Below the pieces are notes generated by a model. The model did not search any database, was not told the DNA's origin, and saw only the letters and a list, made by a program, of their open reading frames with translations. Below are positions 1 to 5,200 of a stretch of 5,200 nt of DNA, piece after piece. Location of the stretch: the NCBI GenBank assembly GCA_003497555.1, contig DNNS01000581.1, positions 1-5,200 of the forward strand. Direction: 5' to 3'. How positions within the stretch are numbered: the stretch's first letter is position 1; the number at the start of each line of letters is the position of its first letter. Source of the DNA: Spirochaetia bacterium. Lineage in GTDB: Bacteria; Spirochaetota; UBA12135. A program made the position numbers and the translations under genes.

Positions 1-2
1 AT

Positions 3-419
3 ACTTCTGTAGAAAAATTTAAAATCAGGATTATCTATGACAAGATCACCAATGACGCTCCGGATACAACCCTGTATTTGTATTCCGCGGATCACGCGAT
101 TTTTGAAAATCTGCCGGCTGCAGTTCATACCGGGGAGAATTTTAATTTTGATTTGCGTGTAGTAGGCCCCAATAACGAAAGCAACAGAGTATATCCGTAT
201 AATGACGTGGTTACTTTTTATAATGACCTGCCTGTAAACCATCCCTTCTCGTATGGAGGTTCATTTTATTTCATACCAGGGTCGATTTTTACATCAAATG
301 TTAAACATGTTTCCAATGTATATTTTTTGACTAACAGAAGTAATATGATGACTGCGACCCTGGGCTGGATTTCAAGCGGTAAAACCAGTACTAATTTTAT
401 TGCATCAACCAATGAAGAT
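3..419 (+). other. N-terminal visible region, beta-rich, possibly a filamin/invasin-like Ig module
   Basis: Residues 1-139 are a beta-rich stretch, cut at the left edge. I do not recognise it firmly. The segment around residues 42-75 (HTGENFNFDLRVVG, followed by VYPYNDVVTFYN) resembles the start of Ig-like modules that read roughly 'aGt.F.ltV.a.d..gn.v..Y.g.V.F'. The following residues (FYFIPGSIF, then NMMTATLGW) could be its later strands. It ends just before the canonical start of the next Ig domain. Alternatives are the tail of two different domains or a linker of unknown fold. Confidence 0.35.
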
Positions 420-3400
420 CCGCTGGTTTCAATTACATACCCGCCCGATACTGCGGAACTCTTTGCGGGAAATCCTCTTATTATATCTGCTGATGCATCC
501 GACGCTTTCGGCAGTATTTCCAATGTCGAGTTCTATACTAACGATGCGCTTCTGGGCAATGATACCAACAGCCCCTTCAGTTATGAGATTGCCAGTACCA
601 CAAACGGGAGCTACACCTTGAAGACGCGGGCTTATGATTATCACGGCGGAAGCGCCTGGTCCTTGCCGGTCAATATAACGATTAATGCGCCCACACCGAG
701 CAACCAGGCACCGGTTGCAAGTGCCGGCACAAACCTGAATATAAATTATCCTGCATCGGCAAATCTGAACGGCAGTGTCTCTGATGACGGTATCCCGGTA
801 TCTTTGCCGTCCGCGTCCTGGTTAGTTATCAGCGGCCCCGGTATAGTCAGTATTGCGGATACCAATGCCACAAATACCACAGCGGGTTTTTCCGAACTGG
901 GAACCTATATTCTCCGGTTAACCGCAACCGACGGGGAGCTGATACGGTACGACGAAATCAGTATCACTGTACTGCCTTCAATCGTGCTTGGTACAGAACT
1001 GCGTTTTGATGATGCTGGCGGGACCAATGCCAGTGATTCTTCCGGCAATAACAATCATGGATCCTTGTTCGGAGGACCGGCATGGGTCAGCGGCATCAGC
1101 GCAGGCGCTCTTTCTTTTGACGGAAGCAACGACTATGTTTCCCTGGCGCCGGTAAATAATCCGGAACTCAGTTTTTCCGCCTGGTTTTATAAATACTCCA
1201 ATGACACGGTGAATGCGGACGCCCTGTTCCGCGGGTGGCGCTATAACGCCGATGTCCAGCTCCAGGAGGGTTTTGAATTCAGATTTTATACCACTAGTCC
1301 GAACAAGCTGGATTTTATCCTGGTAACTGAAAATGGAATCGGCACCAATACCAACCGGACTATAAGTTATACTTTTCCCAATTCCGTCAGCAACTGGTAT
1401 TTTGTTACCGGCACTTACAATGCAGCCACTGGCAGCCAAAAGCTCTATATTGATGGTTCGGAAAAAACAAGTACTACGCATCCGGCAGGCAATACTGTTG
1501 TGCCTTTGACCTTTTATACGGATATGCGCGTGGGCTACGGAGCGAATAATGGATATTTCGCCGGAAAACTCGACGAATTAAGATTATATAATTATGCTCT
1601 CAGCTCAGCGGAAATTTCCAATCTTTATAAAAATGTTGATAGTCCGCCGCAGATAACCGTCACCAGTCCCGGCCGGCAATGGATTACCAATGCCGGTTTT
1701 ATTTTCAGCGGCACTGCAAGCAATAGTTCCGGCGCTTTAACAGGCGTTTATTTCAGCTCCAACGGCACTTCATACGGCCCTGTTAACGGAACACTATCAT
1801 GGACTACCAATATCAATTTAGCCGGCCTGGAAAACAAAACCAATATTTTTTACATTATTGCCAGCAACGACCGCGGAAAAGCCGCAACCAATATCCTTAC
1901 CAATTTTCTTGATTTTACGCCGCCGGAAATAAGCTTTGATATTGATTATAATAATAAAACATTTTCATATTATACCAATATCACCGGAACCGTATATGAC
2001 AGTTTCTCGGGTATTACATTATTTACGCTTCTGGCAACAAATAATCTCTACAGTAAATTGTACACTCTTGCGGATAATCCGACTAATTGGTCCAATTCAG
2101 TCAATACCATGATCTTTTCCAACGGAATCTATGACTTTATTCTGACAGCAAAAAATCAGGCCGGGTTTACAAGTCTAATCACGTACACAAATATAAAGAT
2201 CAGTAATGATACAGGTATAATGTCTTTGCTGTCCCCGACCAATAATTCTCTTATTACCGGCATCACAAATATTTCAGGCATAATAATACCGGGAACCTAT
2301 ATTCCTGCTGCTGCATATATGAGTAATACAGAAACAGGCGGCTGGGCTGAAGTAACCCTGGTTAATGCTACAAACTGGTCAACAAATTACAATACATCAG
2401 GATTGGCTGACGGCCCCAATAATTTCAAATTCATGTTCGTTAGTTCCAACAATGTAAGTAATTCATCTCTGAGCGCCGGTTTCACTGTTGATAATACCAA
2501 ACCGTTCATTACGCTGTTTTCTCCTTCCAATAATCAGGAATCCGCAGCCTCAAACACTGATATAAATCTTTATTTCAGCGAAGTCATGCCTTATAATATA
2601 ACAAATTATATCTCAGTTACAAATACCAACGGTGCAGCAGTCGGCTCATGGTCTTTAGTTTCAGGAACAAATGCAGTGTTTACACCGGCCGGAATGCCCG
2701 GGAATTATAGTTCAAAAGTATTTGTAAATGCATCTGTAAAAGACCTGGCAGGTATTGCCATGGATGCGACAAATATCAGTTTTACACTCGAGCCCATGTA
2801 CCCTGTAGTGCCCGGTATGGCAGCGCACTGGCGACTTGACGAAACAAACGGTTCAACTGCCTTTGATACATCAACCAATACAAATAACGGAACTCTTGCC
2901 GGCAGCGCTGTTTTTTCAAACGGCAGGCTGGAAAATGCTGTTCATTTCAACGGTGTAACCGACTATATATCAGTACCCCGCATGAATTTTGATCAGATAA
3001 CTCTTTCGGCATGGTTTTATAAATATTCCAATGACACGGCTGCAGCTGATGCTGTATTTGGAGGCTGGAAGTACAATGCGGATATACAGCAAAGGGAAGG
3101 CTTTGACATACGTTTTTTAAATACAATACCTGAAAAAATAGATTTCATTTTGACTTCCAGAGATACAAACGGGACAAATTCCTTCCAAACTGCAGTATAT
3201 ACATTCCCTGATTCCAGGGGCGCATGGCATCATGTTGCAGCTACTTATAATACTAACGGCGAACAAAAACTCTATATTAACGGCAGCCTTAAAGACACCC
3301 GAAATCATCCTGCGGGAAATGTTATTGTGCCTCTTGCAGGCTATCCGGACATGCGTATAGGTTATTCAAGGGTAAATAACGGATACTTTTCCGGAATGAT

Positions 3401-5200
3401 CGATGATGTAAGGGTATATAATTATCCGCTTAACGGATCCGAAATATCAAACTTGTTTATTTCAGCAAGCATGGCCCCGATTATTTCCATTACCAATCCG
3501 GCTGCTTCTTCCTGGATCACAAATCAGTCGGTTATTTTCAGCGGCCTGGCCACAAATGCTTTTTCATCAGTCACCGGGGTATATTTCAGCACAAACGGAA
3601 CTCTGTACGGCAAAGTTTCCGGTACTTCCAACTGGTCTACAAATATCAATCTCGCGGGTCTCTCTGACCGTACTAATGTGTTTTATTTTATCGTCAGTAA
3701 TTCTGAAGGAAAAGCCGCAACCAATACGCAGGCAAATTACTGTGACTTCAGTGCACCGGTGATTTCCTTTGATTTAAATTACAATAATTGTGTAATCCAG
3801 GGACTCACCAATATTAGCGGTACAATCTTTGACTCTTTTGCGCCGGTAACCGGGGGCACTCTGGTGATAAGCAATGCCCTTACCAACGCCATGTATGCTA
3901 TTTCGGCAAATCCGACCAACTGGACCAACAGTCTGGCAAGCGGTAATTTCGCAGACGGCTTATATACTTTTATTCTGAGCGCCACCAATACAGCCGGCTT
4001 GTGTGCCGGTCTTACGCAGACAAATATTCTTTTTTCCAATACTGTTGCCAGTAATACTCCTCCTCTGGCAAGCTTTACCGTATGGAGTGGAGGCCTGGAG
4101 ACCAACAGTATTATCTCGTCGAATAGTGTGCAATTCTTTTTTACCAATACTACTATACCGGGCAGCGGAGCTGTAACCAATTATTCCTGGAGTTTCGGCG
4201 ACGGAGGAGGCACGAATGCCACTAATGCAAGTCATAACTATACCAATGGTACATACTGGGTGTCGCTCAGCGCTCAGGATAATAACGGGCTATATACAGC
4301 GGCTTCCAATCAGGTATCGGTGATCTTCCCTGCAACAGTGGTTTTTACGGTTTTACCGTCTTCACTGAATTCAAATATTTTTTTCCCTGTATATGTCAGC
4401 AGCAGCAATACCGGTTCAGCCACTAATTATCTGGTGATAACCACCAATTCCATAGAAGCCGTATATACTGTGCTTCCGGGAGCTGCAACGAATATAATGC
4501 TTGGCCTGGCGCAAAACCTGAGCAATACCCTCGCTGTGTATGCGTCCAACAGCCTCGTTTTTGTTTCCGCAACCAACAGCAATATCTATGTGATCGATAC
4601 AATAACGCCTTCCGGCCTCAGCAATAATTATGCATATACAAACGGTTGTACCTATACCAATGCTTACAGTCTAGGCTACGAATTTTTCACAGAGGATAAC
4701 CTGACCGGAGCTGCCTGTTATGTATCGGTAAACAGCGCCGGTTTTGTCATGACCAATCTACTTTCCTTGTCCGCTGACGGCTGGTATACCAACAGTTTCT
4801 ATGCGGTTGACGCGGTGGGTAATACTTCAGTTACCGATACGCATTATATTCTGATTGACACCGCTGCGCCCGTATTAACCGGCTATTCCCCTCTCAGCAA
4901 TGCGGTACTGGCAGATACCAATATATTATTTTCCTGGACCTATGCGGACAGCGGCAGCGGTATTCTGTCTTATGATCTTTTTATCGATACCAACACAGCA
5001 ATTGCCGGATATGAATTTACCAATGCAGGTATTTCAAGCAATTCGTTCTACTATTCAGGCGGATTCGCTTTTCTCACCAATACAAATTATTGGTGTATAG
5101 GCAGCAAAGATAAGGCCGGAAATACCAGTTTTTTAACAACCAATGCCTTTTTGATCGATGTTATACCTCCCTGGCATGTAAGTCTGGCGAGCCCGGAACC
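3..5200 (+). CDS. Giant multidomain surface/secreted protein (LamG, Ig-like and PKD modules), partial at both ends
   Basis: One reading frame is open without a stop from base 3 to the right edge (1,732 complete codons plus two bases), so both termini lie outside the window. The translation has about a dozen beta-sandwich modules: Big_7-like Ig, K319L/PKD-like, LamG, three Ig-like repeats, Big_5-like Ig, a second LamG, two Ig-like repeats, PKD, an unassigned beta-rich piece and two Ig/FnIII-like modules. It is rich in Thr, Asn, Ser, Gly and aromatic residues and poor in Lys, Arg and Cys. No transmembrane segment or catalytic motif is visible. Such families are extracellular and typically bind glycans or proteins or act as stalks, so a cell-surface adhesin or secreted matrix protein is the likely role; the substrate is unknown. 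Export signal and anchoring mode cannot be judged here. Certainty is high that this is one coding frame and moderate for the role. Confidence 0.95.
423..686 (+). other. Bacterial Ig-like domain, Big_7 type
   Basis: Residues 141-228 follow the Big_7 (Pfam PF17957) pattern closely: an opening LVSITYPPDTAELFAG, then LIISADASDAFGSISNVEF, the 'YTNDALLGNDTNSPFSYE' turn and strand, and the closing 'NGSYTLKTRAYDYHGGSAW'. This corresponds to the family consensus 'V.lt.P..ga.f..g..v.i.a.asD.dG.v..VeFy.ng.liG.dt..Pys......aG.yt.ta.A.D..G'. These modules are found in secreted polysaccharide-acting and adhesive proteins, usually as spacers or binding accessories. Length of about 88 residues is normal. It is joined by a short Pro/Thr linker (residues 229-233) to the next module. 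Confidence 0.85.
702..977 (+). other. PKD-like domain, K319L type
   Basis: Residues 234-325 open with NQAPVASAGTNLNI and continue with ANLNGSVSDDGIPV, 'SWLVISGPGIVSI' and 'LGTYILRLTATDGELI', then close with EISITVLP. This is the familiar order of the K319L/REJ-like PKD module ('N.aPvvdAG.d..i.lp....L.G.vsDDG.p......W..vsGPg.v.f......t.a.F...GtYvLrLtA.Dge......v.v.v'). The family is a common spacer or adhesion module in bacterial extracellular proteins and often sits next to LamG domains, as here. Length is normal. Two Thr-Asn pairs sit in the loop before the 'TTAGF' strand. Confidence 0.85.
990..1628 (+). other. LamG-like (concanavalin A-like) domain 1
   Basis: Residues 330-542 form a LamG_3-type jelly-roll domain. 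Landmarks are a degenerate opening (LRFDDAGGTNASDSSGNNNHG), the 'SFDGSNDYVSL' strand (F372-L380), 'FSAWFYKY' (W394), 'NWYFVTGTYNA', 'QKLYIDG' (L481-G485) and the closing 'DELRLYNYALSSAEISNLY' (from D524). The start normally reads 'W.lDe..g....D.SG.gn.G'; here the first Trp is replaced (ELRFDD). LamG domains bind carbohydrate or protein ligands, often through Ca2+, and occur in secreted and surface proteins. Between the 'AWFYKY' strand and the LYIDG hairpin lies a long conserved segment (residues 394-430) that is shared with LamG 2. It starts the first copy of a duplicated LamG-A-B block. Confidence 0.88.
1644..1919 (+). repeat. Ig-like repeat A1 (96-residue class)
   Basis: Residues 548-639 are an Ig-like module: ITVTSP opening, 'WITNAGFIFSGTASN', 'TGVYFSSNGTSYGPV', the Trp-centred 'SWTTNINLAGL' (W600) and 'NIFYIIASNDRGKAATN'. 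It ends at 'LDFTPP', the typical hand-over from one extracellular Ig module to the next. A second copy (A2, 3474-3749) matches in about 57 of 92 aligned positions by hand from the WITN motif onward. The fold is inferred from the pattern '..SG.a.n...v..Vy.s.ng....v.g...W...i.l.Gl.n....v.A.n..Gk.s', which is that of many bacterial Ig-like modules. A ligand cannot be named. Confidence 0.75.
1920..2207 (+). repeat. Ig-like repeat B1 (96-residue class)
   Basis: Residues 640-735 begin with PPEISFDIDYNN and contain 'YTNITGTVYDSFSGI', the Trp motif 'NPTNWSNSVNT' (W696) and 'NGIYDFILTAKNQAGFTS', the last being the usual 'G.y.f...A.n.aG..s' ending. W696 lies exactly 96 residues after W600 of repeat A1. 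The partner copy B2 (3750-4040) has the same landmarks at an offset of 611 residues. It is an Ig-like spacer module with no recognisable ligand-binding motif. Confidence 0.72.
2217..2501 (+). repeat. Ig-like repeat C (96-residue class)
   Basis: Residues 739-833 open with IMSLLSPTNNSLITG and contain 'TNISGIIIPGTYI', the Trp motif 'NATNWSTNYNTSGLADG' (W792) and 'NNFKFMFVSSNNVSNSS'. It closes with 'FTVDNTKP', the standard hand-over to the next Ig module. W792 is again exactly 96 residues after W696. It has no counterpart after B2 in the second block, where a PKD domain follows instead. The 'L.dG.n.f.f....n.vs' ending is typical of Ig-like modules in secreted bacterial proteins. Confidence 0.7.
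2502..2792 (+). other. Bacterial Ig-like domain, Big_5 type
   Basis: Residues 834-930 fit the Big_5 (PF13205) pattern: 'PFITLFSPSNNQESAA', 'TDINLYFSEVMPYNIT' (the 'i.i.FSepm' signature), 'ISVTNTNGAAVGSWSL', 'NAVFTPAGMPGNYSSKVFV' and 'VKDLAGIAMD' (the 'vkD.aGN.l' signature). Modules of this type are frequent in bacterial surface and secreted proteins and serve as spacers. Length is normal. A short linker (MYPVVPG) leads into LamG domain 2. Confidence 0.85.
2814..3458 (+). other. LamG-like (concanavalin A-like) domain 2
   Basis: Residues 938-1152 are a complete LamG_3-type domain with a canonical opening, 'AAHWRLDETNGSTAFDTS', followed by 'NNGTLAGS', 'HFNGVTDYISV' (F982 onward), 'LSAWFYKY' (W1004), 'WHHVAATYNTNGEQKLYING' (ending G1094) and 'DDVRVYNYPLNGSEISNLF' (from D1134). 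The 'W.HvA.ty' strand is closer to the family consensus than in LamG 1. Over about 150 aligned residues from W394/W1004, about 86 are identical by hand, so the two are paralogous duplicates. Likely roles are glycan or protein binding outside the cell. Codon choice in this domain favours A-ending triplets compared with LamG 1. Confidence 0.92.
3474..3749 (+). repeat. Ig-like repeat A2 (second copy of A)
   Basis: Residues 1158-1249 repeat the landmarks of A1: 'SWITNQSVIFSGLATN', 'TGVYFSTNGTLYGKV', 'NWSTNINLAGL' (W1211), 'NVFYFIVSNSEGKAATN' and a closing 'CDFSAP'. The offset from A1 is 611 residues and the length after the WITN motif is identical. It contains the first cysteine of the visible protein (C1247), where A1 has Leu. 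The first half of A2 encodes its Thr-Asn pairs mostly with ACA, the second half with ACT or ACC. Confidence 0.75.
3750..4040 (+). repeat. Ig-like repeat B2 (second copy of B)
   Basis: Residues 1250-1346 match B1: 'APVISFDLNYNN', 'LTNISGTIFDSFAPV', 'NPTNWTNSLASG' (W1307) and 'DGLYTFILSATNTAGLCAG'. W1307 is exactly 96 residues after W1211, the same step as A1 to B1. Two cysteines (C1263, C1334) sit at places where B1 has none. A linker rich in Asn, Thr and Pro (residues 1347-1354) leads to a PKD domain. Confidence 0.72.
4062..4331 (+). other. PKD domain
   Basis: Residues 1354-1443 carry the classic PKD signature: 'PLASFTVWSGG', a strand with 'SVQFFFTNTT', 'YSWSFGDGG' (W1396, F1398, G1399, D1400, G1401), 'SHNYTNGTYWVSLSAQDNNG' (H1411, Y1413) and a closing 'SNQVSVIF'. 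These correspond to the consensus 'v.F.....s......W.fGDG..s....p.H.Y...G.y.V.L.v.d..G'. PKD domains occur in many extracellular proteases, glycosidases and S-layer or adhesive proteins and aid protein or polysaccharide binding. It occupies the slot that Ig-like repeat C holds after B1. Confidence 0.92.
4332..4598 (+). other. Unassigned beta-rich region after PKD
   Basis: Residues 1444-1532 alternate hydrophobic and polar residues as beta strands do (VVFTVLP, IFFPVYVSSSNTGSATNY, LAVYASNSLVFVSA, NIYVID). The 'PVYVSSSNTGSATNYLVI' part vaguely resembles modules of the CARDB/DUF11 type ('..v.v.N.G...a.n..v...'), but no firm signature is present. It holds four Thr-Asn pairs and no cysteine or charged cluster. 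It is most likely another extracellular beta-sandwich module; the family is not recognised. Confidence 0.4.
4599..4868 (+). other. Ig-like module Y1
   Basis: Residues 1533-1622 show 'TPSGLSNNYAYTNG', 'YSLGYEFFTEDNLTGAACYVSVNSAG', then 'LSADGWYTNSFYAVDAVGNTS' (W1594) and the closing 'LIDTAAP'. The 'L.adG.yt...yAvDavGNts' ending and the 'D...aP' hand-over are hallmarks of bacterial Ig-like modules (Big_3/HYR-like group). It carries two cysteines (C1549 and C1572) that could pair within the module. Function beyond spacing or adhesion cannot be read. Confidence 0.65.
4869..5165 (+). other. Ig/FnIII-like module Y2
   Basis: Residues 1623-1721 read 'PVLTGYSPLSNAVLADTNILFSWTYADSGSGILSYDLFID', then 'NTNYWCIGSKDKAGNTSF' and 'FLIDVIPP'. 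The pattern 'P..L.SP.n.......i.FsW....d.gsgI.sY.l.id......................y.W.v...D.aGN.s' is that of the FnIII/Ig-like modules seen in many secreted bacterial proteins, often in multiple copies. It ends with the usual D-x-x-P-P hand-over. A further module begins at about residue 1724 (WHVSLASPEP) and runs off the right edge. Confidence 0.7.

Noticed and set aside
400..621. Short plus-strand open frames in other frames, including 3556-3762 and 4900-5100
   Set aside because: They sit inside the long frame, which shows recognisable domains continuously across these positions. Their translations have no domain character.
978..1481. 167-codon open frame on the minus strand opposite the K319L/LamG 1 junction
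   Set aside because: It lies wholly antisense to well-conserved LamG sequence, its translation shows no family pattern, and it has no equivalent open frame of that length opposite LamG 2. It is a by-product of the codon composition of the real gene.
1182..3039. Possible insertion sequence or long DNA direct repeat joining the LamG copies
   Set aside because: Similarity is at protein level with heavy synonymous divergence. Only short stretches such as 28 bases remain nearly identical, there are no terminal inverted repeats, and no transposase is present.
3779..4235. Two overlapping minus-strand open frames (133 and 91 codons)
   Set aside because: Both are antisense to the B2-PKD region, overlap each other in different frames and show no recognisable domain.
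3..5200. Frameshift, pseudogene decay or CRISPR/tandem DNA repeats
   Set aside because: The frame was checked at several positions along the window and stays in phase with domain motifs intact on both sides. No regularly spaced identical DNA repeats were seen; recurrence of Thr-Asn codons is written with varied synonymous codons.
3..5200. Internal promoter, start site, terminator or riboswitch
   Set aside because: AT-rich hexamers and ATG codons occur, but all lie inside continuous conserved coding sequence and none is supported by spacing, context or a stem-loop that I could identify.

Overview
The whole window is the interior of one very large plus-strand gene. Reading codons that start at position 3, I find 1,732 consecutive sense codons with no stop, and the frame runs off both ends. 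No start codon region, signal peptide, anchor, stop, promoter, terminator, RNA gene or intergenic space is visible. Residue numbers below count from the first complete visible codon, so residue n begins at base 3n.

The protein is a string of beta-sandwich modules of the kind found in secreted or surface-displayed bacterial giant proteins. In order: a partly visible N-terminal beta-rich piece; a Big_7-type Ig domain; a PKD-like (K319L-type) domain; LamG domain 1; three tandem Ig-like modules of 96 residues (A1, B1, C); a Big_5-type Ig domain; LamG domain 2; a second pair of Ig-like modules (A2, B2); a PKD domain; an unassigned beta-rich stretch; and two more Ig/FnIII-like modules, with a further one beginning at the right edge. 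I see no enzyme domain. The parts suggest adhesion, glycan binding or spacing away from the cell surface. This is inferred from the domain families only.

The architecture has internal order. The LamG-A-B block occurs twice at an offset of 609-611 residues, with Ig modules in strict 96-residue register. The protein is very rich in the dipeptide Thr-Asn (about 70 copies by hand count). Codon choice for Thr within those pairs switches from ACC to ACA in one block (about 2184-3644) and back again, which hints at mosaic origin.

The organism cannot be fixed from this window. Base composition is moderate and somewhat AT-leaning. Giant LamG/PKD/Ig proteins rich in Thr and Asn suggest an environmental bacterium, perhaps of the PVC group (Verrucomicrobiota, Lentisphaerota, Omnitrophota and relatives). 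That placement is low-confidence inference.
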